From Acidobacteriaceae bacterium (lineage in GTDB: Bacteria > Acidobacteriota > Terriglobia > Terriglobales > Acidobacteriaceae): a DNA stretch of 7,848 nucleotides. Each line of letters opens with the position of its first letter. Within the stretch, counting starts at the first letter, position 1. The DNA lies in contig PLBX01000113.1 in NCBI GenBank assembly GCA_003135495.1, forward strand, positions 738 to 8,585, given 5' to 3'. Below the pieces are notes generated by a model that was not told the origin of the DNA, made no database searches, and saw only the letters and a list, made by a program, of their open reading frames with translations. Below, piece after piece: positions 1 through 6,851 of this stretch. The translations under genes were made by a program, and so were the position numbers.

Positions 1-1992
1 GAGATAACCAGCAATCAGCGGAAGATCTTTATCGTTCTTGATGATGGGCTCGTACTTCGTCACCAGATCCTGCGCTTCCTTGTAGCGTCCCAGGTAGTAC
101 AGATCGTAGGCCAGGTAGACGACACCTTCGCGATCGTTCGGAAGTTTTTCGAGAACCGCTGCGCCGCTTTTTGCAGCTTCAGCGTAATCCCCTTTCAAGG
201 TCAGATAGCGCTCGCGTTCGCGGCTGACTTGCGGGTTCTCGTTCATCTTGCCCTGCGCACGATCCAGCCAGTTTTTTGCCAACTCGGGATTGTGCGATTC
301 GAGCGCCGATGCCGCGCCTCCAGCTACGACCAGCGCGCTGCTGGGATTTCGCTTGAACGCCTCTTCGTAGCTCGCCTGCGCCTCCGGAAACTTTCTCTCC
401 GATGTGTACAAGTCGCCGAAAGCGAGATACGGCGCGTAGTCTTTCGGATGTGCGGCGACGGCCCGCGTGAAATATGTCTCCGCGAGTTTTGCATCTCCGC
501 GGTCGCGCGCCAGATAACCGAGCGAAGAAAGTGCAGTTCGATTGTTGTGATCAATCTCCAGCACCTTGGTGAATGTTGCCCAGGCAGCTTCTTTCTGGCC
601 AAGCTTCCACTGCAGGCTGGCGTAATTCAGCAATGAATTGACGTTGGTTGGAGCCAGAGCCAGGGCATCGCGAAGATCTTTGTTAGCAGCATCCATGTTG
701 CCCAAACCGGCTTCAATACCGGCGCGCAGCCGCAGCATCTCCGGGCGCGAGGATTCCGGAACGGTGACCTGACTGATCTCGCCCATCGCCGCATCAAGTT
801 GTTGCTTGGCTCCCGCGTCGTCATCCTGCCGCAGTTTAAGTTCGTATAAATTCAAGCGCAGTTCGATGGGGAAGAGCGGGCCTTCCGGCGGGTGCGGAGG
901 CAGACTGTTAATGGCGAGCGTGTATTCGGAGGCGGCTTCAGGCAGCCGATCTCCCGATTCATAGATCGCGCCTTGTAGGGAGTGCAAGCGATAGTTGTTG
1001 CCGTCGATTTTTTTGGCGTCTTCGAGAAAGGCTTGCGCCGCATCGGTCTGACCCAGGCCCATCAAGGCTTGCGCCGCGCTCAGATCGAGGCCGATGTTAC
1101 CCTTCGCAGATTTGGCGAGACGCGAGTACAAATTCGCGGCGTCCTCTTGCCGCCCCGCCAGTTGATAGGTGAATGCCAACTCAGCCTCGGCATCGGTAGT
1201 CTTGTTGGGAATCGATTGCAATGCCGCAATGGCTTCGTCGTACTTTCCCTGGTCGCGATATTGCCGGGCAACCGCGCGCAACACATCAGGATCTCTCGGC
1301 GCGCGTGCTTTAGCGCGGTTCAGGTAACGCGCGGACTCTTCGGGCTGATTTAAGCGATCGAAAGCGTGAGCGATAAGCAAATCGGTGTGAGCCGATGGCG
1401 CAATCGCGTCGGCGCGCCGCAGCAGATCGAGCGCGCGACTAGGATCGGAGTTCAGCATCAACTCGCCCGCCAATTGCAGGCTGTTGGCATCTTTCGGATT
1501 TGCGTCAACAACCTTCTGCAAAAGCGCCTGGGCTTCCGCATCGCGGCCCATCTTGACGTATGTCTGCGCTAGTCCCGCCATGCCGCTCGCAGAGTGCGGA
1601 CGCAGTTGCAGTCCGTGATTGTAGGCATCGACCGAAAGCTGGTAGCGATCACCGAGTCGTGCGCAGTACCCAAGCAGGAACCATAATTCCGCATTTTGTG
1701 AGGCGGCCTTCGCGGCGCGCTCAGCATAGTTGATGGCGGCGGGGTAATCGTTTCTCTTCAATGCATCTTGAGCGGCGCGCGCCTCGCGAGCCACTTCAAT
1801 GTTCGATCCCCAGCCGAGATCGCCTTGGTTCGCACTGGCTTCGCCTTGCTGGGCAGACTGTTGCGCCGACTGCGGCTTGGAATTATTAGCCGCAGGCGCA
1901 TTCGCTGGACCATTTACCTCGTAAGTTTGAGCAGGTGCGCCATTGCAAATTACAGCTATGCAAAAGCTCGCGAACAGAAGTTTCCGTTTCAA
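1..1992 (-). CDS. Exported tetratricopeptide-repeat protein, 3' end outside the window
   Basis: The minus-strand frame stays open for 664 codons to the left edge with no stop, so the C-terminus is missing. I place the start at TTG (1992-1990): GGAG lies 5 nt upstream, an in-frame TAA lies just above it, and it opens a signal peptide (MKRKLLFASFCIAVICNG) with likely signal peptidase I cleavage at APA/Q, residues 21/22. A low-complexity linker rich in Ala, Gln and Asn follows (about 27-57). From about residue 65 the protein is helical repeats with TPR spacing; the clearest units are about 66-97, 100-133, 134-166, 235-262, 450-483, 484-517 and 518-550, with hallmark G-Y and A-P/N-P positions. 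TPR arrays mediate protein-protein contacts, and this one should act in the periplasm or at the outer membrane. The partner is unknown. It is transcribed divergently from the 2257 gene. I see no catalytic domain in the visible part. Confidence 0.9.
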   Translation of the reverse strand, partial: MKRKLLFASFCIAVICNGAPAQTYEVNGPANAPAANNSKPQSAQQSAQQGEASANQGDLGWGSNIEVAREARAAQDALKRNDYPAAINYAERAAKAASQNAELWFLLGYCARLGDRYQLSVDAYNHGLQLRPHSASGMAGLAQTYVKMGRDAEAQALLQKVVDANPKDANSLQLAGELMLNSDPSRALDLLRRADAIAPSAHTDLLIAHAFDRLNQPEESARYLNRAKARAPRDPDVLRAVARQYRDQGKYDEAIAALQSIPNKTTDAEAELAFTYQLAGRQEDAANLYSRLAKSAKGNIGLDLSAAQALMGLGQTDAAQAFLEDAKKIDGNNYRLHSLQGAIYESGDRLPEAASEYTLAINSLPPHPPEGPLFPIELRLNLYELKLRQDDDAGAKQQLDAAMGEISQVTVPESSRPEMLRLRAGIEAGLGNMDAANKDLRDALALAPTNVNSLLNYASLQWKLGQKEAAWATFTKVLEIDHNNRTALSSLGYLARDRGDAKLAETYFTRAVAAHPKDYAPYLAFGDLYTSERKFPEAQASYEEAFKRNPSSALVVAGGAASALESHNPELAKNWLDRAQGKMNENPQVSRERERYLTLKGDYAEAAKSGAAVLEKLPNDREGVVYLAYDLYYLGRYKEAQDLVTKYEPIIKNDKDLPLIAGYL

Positions 1993-1997
1993 AAAGT

Positions 1998-2001
1998 CTC
2001 C
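1998..2001 (-). promoter_or_regulatory. Ribosome binding site fixing the TTG start of the TPR gene
   Basis: On the minus strand GGAG is followed by a 5-nt spacer and TTG AAA CGG. An in-frame TAA sits a few codons upstream, and the first in-frame ATG lies far inside the TPR region. It would remove the signal peptide. The TTG start is therefore the best supported. Confidence 0.7.
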
Positions 2002-2101
2002 ACGTTATAAATTTTGTGAGTCTTCGGAGTACAACACCGCAGGACGATCTCTACGGCTTCAATCAGATGCGCTTCCCTAGGTTATGGCTGCTTTCTCCCC
2101 T

Positions 2102-2124
2102 ATGGAGAGGCGTCGTCCTCGTCC
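2102..2124. repeat. Short intergenic repeat, copy 1 (degenerate)
   Basis: ATGGAGAG (2102-2109) followed by GCGTC (2110-2114) and GTCCTCGTCC (2115-2124) matches the second spacer of the window, where ATGGAGAG (6693-6700) is followed by GCGTCCTCGTCC (6706-6717). This copy lacks the CCGGG insert and its hairpin potential is weak (about 4 bp). Two copies, both only in gene-free DNA, suggest a dispersed intergenic element, but two copies cannot prove it. Confidence 0.4.
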
Positions 2125-2154
2125 TAATTGTTCCACATACAAGAAGTATCGCCG

Positions 2155-2185
2155 AAAAAACAAAACGCTAGAAGCGAAGTCGCTT
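2155..2185 (-). terminator. Possible minus-strand hairpin with T-tract
   Basis: Read on the minus strand, AAGCG-ACTT-CGCTT (2185-2172) forms a 5-bp hairpin. It overlaps a second possible stem, CGCT-TCT-AGCG, which is followed at once by TTTTGTTTTTT (2165-2155). The shape resembles a weak intrinsic terminator. It lies about 160 bases upstream of the TPR start on that gene's own strand, with no minus-strand gene above it, so it could only act in a long leader or against antisense transcription. The stems are short and the call is tentative. Confidence 0.25.
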
Positions 2186-2256
2186 GCTGTAATGCGAGGT
2201 ATTACCATAGACGCCAGTAAACCCTGAGTCCAATTTCGGAATCAAAGATACTCGCT

Positions 2257-4035
2257 ATGGAGCCTACAGAGTACTCAGAGCGCAATGAGCGCACCGTTGT
2301 GAGTGCGACTCAACCACCTCGCCGTCCCATTCCACTTCTGGCCATTGTTCTGCTCGCATTGATGGTCCATGGACCGCTGCTGATGATGCAACTTCCATCT
2401 GGTTCATTTGATGCCAACTTCCACATGTTTTTTGCATCGCACTACGCGCATCACTGGTTCGATCCGTGGAACCTGAAGTGGTTTGGCGGCTTCTCCCAGA
2501 CCACGTATCCGCCCCTCACCCACCAGTGGATTGCGCTGCTCTCGTACATCGTCGGCTTGAAGATGGGATACATGCTGGTGCAGCTAATCGGAATCATGCT
2601 GCTGCCCGTGGGTGTTTATCGCTTCGCCAGAATCTGGGTCGACGATCGCGCCGCGAGTTATGCCGCCGTCGGATGTGTGTTTTTAGGGTCGCTCACGTTT
2701 TTGACCTACCAGGCTGGGCAGCTGGCGACCGTGTGTTCGGCCGCTCTCTACTTGAATGCTCTTCCCTACTTTTATGAGTGGATGACCGAGTCTTCTGTTC
2801 GTTCGCTGATTAAAGGCATCGCGGTCAGTTTGACTGCGGCAGCGGCGCACCACGTAACCCTTATTTTCGGAGCTTTGCTGTTCGCTGTTCCCGTGTTGTG
2901 GACCGCCTTGGTGGATGCGCACGACGAGCGCGTAGCAGGTTCGGTGGGCGGCGTGATCTCCCGAGCCGCAATATTCGCGGTCGCTGTGGGTGCTGGGGTC
3001 GGACTGGTGCTGATGCCGTATTGGGTCGCGCTTATTCAGCACCCGATTCACCAGATCCCGATTCCTCACGACAGCCGCGCTAACTTCCTGCTGAATTCGA
3101 CGACGGCCATTAACTATTTTCTGATTCCATATGGCCTGTTAATAGTGGCGCTCCCGTTCATCGTGATTCGAGGAGCCTCATCACGGCGGTTGATTCCATT
3201 GCTCATGGGCTTCTGGGTGACGTTTATCTTCGGGCTTGGCGGAACGACGCCGTTGCCGCGCTGGCTGCTCGGACGCGCCTACGAAATTCTGACCTTCGAG
3301 CGCTTCACATTTTGGGCGACATTGCTGACGCTGCCGATAGTCGGCCTGTTAGCTGCCGATTTGATCGATCGCTTCCGGGTGAAGGCCGCGGTTGGACTGG
3401 CGCTCGCGGCAGTCTTTACCTTCGGCGCCGCGATGTTCTGGCTCTCGGAAAATCCTTTTCGCGCGGCGTTCACGCAGATCAACGTCGCCCCCGTTGACGC
3501 CTTCTTAAATCGCGACGGCCATGATGCCTACCGTTACGTTCTTCTAGGCTTTGGCAGCGAACTGGCTCGAGTTTCCATAGGCACAACCGCCAGCAGCGTG
3601 GACGGCGACTATAACTCGGCCCGCTTGTTGCCGGAGATGACCAACTACGGCTCGGCGCAGCTCACCAACTCCAAGTTTTATGGCTCGGCGGGAATGGCGT
3701 CATTGCGAGCCATGCTCGAACATGCCAATCGTTACGGGCTTAAATATATTTTCGTGCACGACGCGTATTACGAGCCTCTACTCACGTTTGTTGGATGGCG
3801 CAAGATTGAGACGTTCGACAATGGAGCGGTGACGGTATGGTCGAAAGACGACGTGCCCCCGGCGCATCCGATTCAGTCGGACGCCATGCCAACGGCCTTT
3901 CAGGGCGTGCTCTGGGGAACGTTACCGATCGGCGTTAGTTTCCTGGCAATAATTCTCGAGTTTCTCTTGCCGAATCCGCGGCGGGTTTCGGGAGCGGTCA
4001 GGGCTACCGTCCGCGCAGAACATTCCGTCGCCTGA
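2257..4035 (+). CDS. Polytopic membrane protein, PTPS-related/GT-C glycosyltransferase-like
   Basis: This 592-aa integral membrane protein has about ten or more hydrophobic segments. A hydrophilic cytoplasmic tail (1-23) precedes TM1 (about 24-44). The first extracytoplasmic loop holds D52 and H56 in GSFDANFH, then W71, the FGGF motif (76-79) and YPP (84-86). Further marks are AGQLAT (153-158), the HH pair at 198-199, GTTPLPRWLLG (329-339) and LTFERFTFWA (345-354). These match my recall of the '6-pyruvoyl-tetrahydropterin synthase related' membrane-protein family (Pfam PF10131), whose architecture is GT-C-like, with a loop-1 acidic residue typical of polyprenyl-phosphate-sugar transferases. 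A soluble region (about 400-545) contains YGLKYIFVHD (493-502) and GWRKIETFDNGAVTVW (513-528), and a last TM (550-572) follows. The start has only a weak ribosome site, but the next in-frame ATG (codon 36) would cut TM1. The likely role is extracytoplasmic sugar transfer; donor and acceptor are unknown. It heads a probable four-gene cluster. Confidence 0.9.
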   Translation: MEPTEYSERNERTVVSATQPPRRPIPLLAIVLLALMVHGPLLMMQLPSGSFDANFHMFFASHYAHHWFDPWNLKWFGGFSQTTYPPLTHQWIALLSYIVGLKMGYMLVQLIGIMLLPVGVYRFARIWVDDRAASYAAVGCVFLGSLTFLTYQAGQLATVCSAALYLNALPYFYEWMTESSVRSLIKGIAVSLTAAAAHHVTLIFGALLFAVPVLWTALVDAHDERVAGSVGGVISRAAIFAVAVGAGVGLVLMPYWVALIQHPIHQIPIPHDSRANFLLNSTTAINYFLIPYGLLIVALPFIVIRGASSRRLIPLLMGFWVTFIFGLGGTTPLPRWLLGRAYEILTFERFTFWATLLTLPIVGLLAADLIDRFRVKAAVGLALAAVFTFGAAMFWLSENPFRAAFTQINVAPVDAFLNRDGHDAYRYVLLGFGSELARVSIGTTASSVDGDYNSARLLPEMTNYGSAQLTNSKFYGSAGMASLRAMLEHANRYGLKYIFVHDAYYEPLLTFVGWRKIETFDNGAVTVWSKDDVPPAHPIQSDAMPTAFQGVLWGTLPIGVSFLAIILEFLLPNPRRVSGAVRATVRAEHSVA

Positions 4036-4073
4036 TGACTGAACTCTTGACGGAACTAATGACGGATAACTAA
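4035..4073 (+). CDS. Mini-ORF overlapping the stop of the membrane-protein gene
   Basis: The stop of the preceding gene forms TGATG, so an ATG overlaps it by one base and opens a 12-codon frame (MTELLTELMTDN) ending in TAA. The frame contains a repeated TGACGGA (4048-4054 and 4060-4066), giving a T-E-L / T-E-L / T-D pattern. There is no Shine-Dalgarno, so it could be translated only by reinitiation. It may equally be chance in a spacer. Confidence 0.2.
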   Translation: MTELLTELMTDN

Positions 4074-4087
4074 CGACGCAGACGCAC

Positions 4088-4114
4088 ATGCAAACGCATA
4101 AGGACCGAAAATGA
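4088..4114 (+). CDS. Mini-ORF ending on the start codon of the 4111 gene
   Basis: ATG CAA ACG CAT AAG GAC CGA AAA TGA encodes 8 residues. Its stop overlaps the ATG of the next gene in an ATGA junction, and that gene's Shine-Dalgarno (AGGA, 4101-4104) lies inside it. It could couple translation, but it has no clear ribosome site of its own and may be fortuitous. Confidence 0.15.
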   Translation: MQTHKDRK

Positions 4115-5253
4115 AATTTATTCTGCCCATAATTCTTGCCATTGCCACGGTCGTGCTGATCGGAGTGGCGTTCGTGGCGTCGGGAACTGTCGTAGGCAAA
4201 ACCGTCGGCATCGAAGCGGGTTCCGCGATGTACGGTCTGACCCCCAAGGCCAGCACGCCCGATCAGGCGCTTACGAATTTGCTGGTGGACGTGAAGCGGC
4301 GAAATTGGGATCAGGCATACGGCGAAATTTCGAATCCACAAGTCGCCACGAAACAACAATTCATTCAGGCTTGGACGGGATCTTATGGCAGCCTCCGCAC
4401 ATTTTCTGCCCTTGAGGGCTTTGAACTTCGGCCCATGCACATTACCAATGACGCGGCTCAAATGCGGGTTCGGCTGCATTGGACTACGCCGATCGGTCCG
4501 CTTGAAGACGTGCGGGATTTTCACCTCGCCAAAGTCGGCGACATTTGGAAGACGGTGTGGTCGAAGACTGACGTGCCGAATGTTCCTTCACAGGTCATTC
4601 CAGTTACCTACCTGCGCTGGGATTTGGTGAGTGCAGCCGGAGACGATGAATGGGGAGCGAAGAATATCGATGCTCCGCACGTGCGAATCATTTCCATGAA
4701 CCCGTTGGATTTCGCCGAAGGCGCGGTGGTATTGGGCGAAGTGGTGAATGAAGATACGATCCCCGCTTTCGTAAACGTGACCGCAACTCTGGTCGACGGC
4801 TCGGGCAAAGAAATCGACGAAGAGACGAGCTTCGACAAGATCGATCACATTCTTCTCCCCAAACAGGTGACGCCGTATCGCATCGACTTTCCAAAAGTGA
4901 ATCTAAAAAATGTGAAGAATGTTCGCATGAATGTGAAGGCCACGCTGGTTCCTGCCTCGGCTGATCCCGTCATCGGCGTGATGAATCAGAAAGTCGATCC
5001 TGACTATCAGGGCAAAAGCGTTCTGCGCGGAGACCTGCTGAATGAGAGCGGACAGACGGTCAACATTCCGCACGTGATTGCAAGTTTGTACGACAACAAC
5101 GGCAAAGTAATTTGGGTTGCGGACGGTTATGTTGAGCACTCGCTGCTGCCACAGACGGCGGCGCCATTCGAGATTGAGATTCCGAAAAACATGGTGCCGA
5201 AGGTGTCGAACTTTCACGTCGTGGTGAATCAATACAGCATGGGCAGGAACTAA
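4111..5253 (+). CDS. Membrane-anchored protein with NTF2-like and two FxLYD-like domains
   Basis: This 380-aa protein has an N-terminal signal anchor (about 3-28, no clear cleavage site), so the rest should face the periplasm. Residues about 48-155 look like an NTF2-like alpha+beta domain: a helix starting TPDQALTNLLVDVKRRNW, then strands ending in GDIWKTVW. Two related beta domains follow, about 205-276 and 303-373. Each has the order V-L-G/R...NE...V-ATLVD-GSGKEI or IASLYD-NNGKVI, then a hydrophobic LLP and a P-Y/F-x-I-x-(F/I)-P strand. That is the pattern of FxLYD domains, usually found in extracytoplasmic proteins. The start is well supported: AGGA with a 6-nt spacer. It lies 75 bases after the membrane-protein gene and 2 bases before the next gene, so it is probably in the same operon. 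No catalytic residues are evident; an adaptor or assembly role is inferred. The domain names come from pattern recognition, not a search. Confidence 0.88.
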   Translation: MKFILPIILAIATVVLIGVAFVASGTVVGKTVGIEAGSAMYGLTPKASTPDQALTNLLVDVKRRNWDQAYGEISNPQVATKQQFIQAWTGSYGSLRTFSALEGFELRPMHITNDAAQMRVRLHWTTPIGPLEDVRDFHLAKVGDIWKTVWSKTDVPNVPSQVIPVTYLRWDLVSAAGDDEWGAKNIDAPHVRIISMNPLDFAEGAVVLGEVVNEDTIPAFVNVTATLVDGSGKEIDEETSFDKIDHILLPKQVTPYRIDFPKVNLKNVKNVRMNVKATLVPASADPVIGVMNQKVDPDYQGKSVLRGDLLNESGQTVNIPHVIASLYDNNGKVIWVADGYVEHSLLPQTAAPFEIEIPKNMVPKVSNFHVVVNQYSMGRN

Positions 5254-5255
5254 GC

Positions 5256-6146
5256 ATGCGGCGCTTGTGTCTGAATTGTGCGTATGGCTTTCTGGCGTTG
5301 GGAGTTGCGGCCTGCCTTATGGCGGCGCTCGCGGCATCCTGCTCGGCGCAAAATATTACCGTGCCCACGTCTGCGGTTGCGGGCGAACCGGCCTCGATAG
5401 CGATTACGGGAAGCGGCAAAGCGACCTTGTACATTCTCGGTCCGGGCATTTCCACGAAGCAGGAAGTCAACTTGGGCGAGGATCTTAAACTGCGCGGCGA
5501 TGCTCTGAAAAACGCAGGCGATTACCACATCGTCGCCTGTTCCGATTCTTGCCACAGCGCGACGTTTTATGTGAGCGCCGGAAAACCTGCGAGCCTTACT
5601 TTTCTCGTGCATCCATCGCGCGTGCCGGTCTCGCAGCAGGATGCGGTGAGCGGCGTCGCTTTTCCTTTCGATCAATTTCACAATCTCGTGTTCACTCCGC
5701 AGACAATTAATTTTCAACTCTCGGCGGGCAATGCATCCTTGCTCAATCGATCGGTCAACACCCAGGCAGGAGTTGCGTGGTTCCGCACCTCGTCGGGCAA
5801 ATCGGCTGGTGCATTGCAAGTCGTCGCCTCTTTGAACGATTTCAACGCGCGCCGCGTGGTGCAGCAAGTAGCGTCAGATCCTTGCAATTTAAGAATTACC
5901 GGCCAGCGTAACGCGCAAGGAATTCTGGTGCAGACCGAACCGGTGCATGATTGCTCGGGCAATCCCGTGCCGGATGGGACGATTGTTAGTTTTACGGCGA
6001 CCGCGGCAAGCGGAAAAAGCACCGTGGATGCGCCGATCAAGAAAGGTGTGGCCCGCGCAGAGATGGAAGCAACAGGCTCGGCCGTAATTTCGGGCGCCTC
6101 GGGCGTGGTGATGGGCAATGAAGTACGAGTCGGAGGGCGACCATGA
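5256..6146 (+). CDS. Secreted Ig-like (invasin/intimin-like) domain protein
   Basis: This 296-aa protein starts with a long signal sequence (1-31); likely cleavage is CSA/Q at 31/32. The mature part reads as three beta-sandwich segments: about 33-108, 110-205 and 210-291. The third carries the run DCSGNPVPDGTIVSF (232-246), then GKSTVDAPIKKGVARAEM and a final GNEVRV. That is very like bacterial Ig-like Big_1 domains of the invasin/intimin type. Cysteines C95, C99, C210 and C233 could form disulfides outside the cytoplasm. The start has AGGAA (5245-5249) with a 6-nt spacer, inside the end of the upstream gene. The stop overlaps the next start (ATGA at 6143-6146), which implies translational coupling. 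The role is presumably structural or binding at the cell surface. It is short for an adhesin and has no visible outer-membrane anchor, so it may be a subunit of a complex with its neighbours. Confidence 0.88.
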   Translation: MRRLCLNCAYGFLALGVAACLMAALAASCSAQNITVPTSAVAGEPASIAITGSGKATLYILGPGISTKQEVNLGEDLKLRGDALKNAGDYHIVACSDSCHSATFYVSAGKPASLTFLVHPSRVPVSQQDAVSGVAFPFDQFHNLVFTPQTINFQLSAGNASLLNRSVNTQAGVAWFRTSSGKSAGALQVVASLNDFNARRVVQQVASDPCNLRITGQRNAQGILVQTEPVHDCSGNPVPDGTIVSFTATAASGKSTVDAPIKKGVARAEMEATGSAVISGASGVVMGNEVRVGGRP

Positions 6147-6679
6147 TTCGCAAGTTCCCTGCTCGCTCTTGCGCACGAATCTCATGCTCGCTAATGCTGG
6201 TTGTCTGTTTCGTTGCTGCGCAATATTCCGTCGCTGCCGACGCCGCGACGCAGGTGCAGCTGAACGCGGCAAAAGCCGCTCCTCGCGCGGTTGAACCGCT
6301 CACTCAGAACAGCATCGTCCGCGACTATCGAGTGGCGTGGAACAGCATGTCCCATGCTCTGGAGTTCAATTCGCTCGATCCCTTGAACGGGCCATTCACG
6401 GGCGAAGCGAAAACTGGCCTATGGCAATCTGTTGTAAGCCAGCAGCGTTCCGGCCTCGGCCGCCGTTACGCAGATCAAACTCATCATCTGGACGCGGTAT
6501 TTTACGCCCCCGAAGGCGATGCCATTGAACTCCACGACACGGCTGAATACCAGTTGCAGTTTTTGGATAAAGGAAAGGTCATCCACGAAGAACACGTTGT
6601 CGCGCACTATGTCGTGCTCATGACTCCCAGCGCCGATCGTTGGCTGGTTCGATATTTGCAGGCCGTACCGCAATTTTAA
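6143..6679 (+). CDS. Small secreted protein, probable NTF2-like fold
   Basis: This 178-aa protein has an N-terminal signal peptide (about 1-31, possible cleavage SVA/A). A linker (about 34-52) leads into a compact domain at 56-178. The order is a helix (IVRDYRVAWNSMSHALEF), a second helical stretch (KTGLWQSVVSQQRSGLG), then strands about 112-120, 125-140, 144-160 and 165-174, ending WLVRYLQAV. A long helix followed by a curved sheet suggests an NTF2/SnoaL-like or IMS-like domain; I do not recognise the exact family. Its start is coupled to the preceding stop by ATGA, with GGAGG (6132-6136) 6 nt upstream. It is the last gene of the cluster; a strong hairpin follows 20 bases after the stop. It is the second probable NTF2-like protein in the operon, after the anchored protein at 4111. 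No catalytic motif is visible. Confidence 0.85.
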   Translation: MIRKFPARSCARISCSLMLVVCFVAAQYSVAADAATQVQLNAAKAAPRAVEPLTQNSIVRDYRVAWNSMSHALEFNSLDPLNGPFTGEAKTGLWQSVVSQQRSGLGRRYADQTHHLDAVFYAPEGDAIELHDTAEYQLQFLDKGKVIHEEHVVAHYVVLMTPSADRWLVRYLQAVPQF

Positions 6680-6692
6680 AAGTCTTAGTCCA

Positions 6693-6720
6693 ATGGAGAG
6701 CCGGGGCGTCCTCGTCCGGC
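6693..6720. repeat. Short intergenic repeat, copy 2, forming a strong hairpin
   Basis: ATGGAGAG (6693-6700) and GCGTCCTCGTCC (6706-6717) match the copy at 2102-2124. Here 6700-6720 can fold as GCC, a bulged G, then GGGCG, loop TCCT, CGTCC, GGC: eight pairs with one G-U. It follows the stop of the 178-aa gene by 20 bases and has no T-tract after it on either strand. It could therefore be a REP-like element or transcript-end stabiliser rather than an ordinary intrinsic terminator. Confidence 0.45.
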
Positions 6721-6851
6721 CACCCCAATATAAGCGACAAGAATTCGTCATCCACCCCGCACCATCTAAAGGGTGAATCATTTGCAGCCGGTCGCTGGCC
6801 CGCTGTCGTGCCTCGAGACGCGCCGCCAACCGGAGCCTGCAGCGCAGCATC

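Larger units (their letters stand above)
1993..2256. other. Divergent intergenic spacer
   Basis: This spacer lies between the leftward TPR gene and the rightward membrane-protein gene, so it should carry both promoters. I found no convincing sigma-70 pair on either strand. It contains a short repeat (2102-2124) also found at 6693-6717, a minus-strand hairpin next to a T-rich run (2155-2185), and a 9-base dyad GGTATTACC (2198-2206) that is too short to call an operator. No coding potential is apparent: the open frames here are short and lack Shine-Dalgarno sequences. Confidence 0.6.

Noticed and set aside
229..636. 135-codon plus-strand open frame
   Set aside because: It is antisense to the TPR gene, rich in Arg and Cys, and without a ribosome site or recognisable domain.
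2004..2034. Possible sigma-70 promoter for the TPR gene: TTGTAC (2034-2029) and TATAAC (2009-2004)
   Set aside because: The spacer is 19 bases and the implied transcription start would fall on or beside the Shine-Dalgarno, so a functional promoter here is doubtful.
3922..4524. 200-codon open frame on the minus strand
   Set aside because: It lies antisense across the end of the membrane-protein gene and the start of the anchored-protein gene, is rich in Arg, Cys and His, and has no family features. It is a shadow of the two plus-strand genes.
5250..5867. 205-codon open frame on the minus strand
   Set aside because: It is antisense to the Ig-like protein gene, whose signal peptide, ribosome site and coupled stop are all convincing. 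The antisense product is Arg-rich with no recognisable domain.
6700..6720. Hairpin after the four-gene cluster as a classic intrinsic terminator
   Set aside because: The stem is strong, but CACCCCAATAT follows instead of a T-run, so it is reported only as a repeat hairpin.
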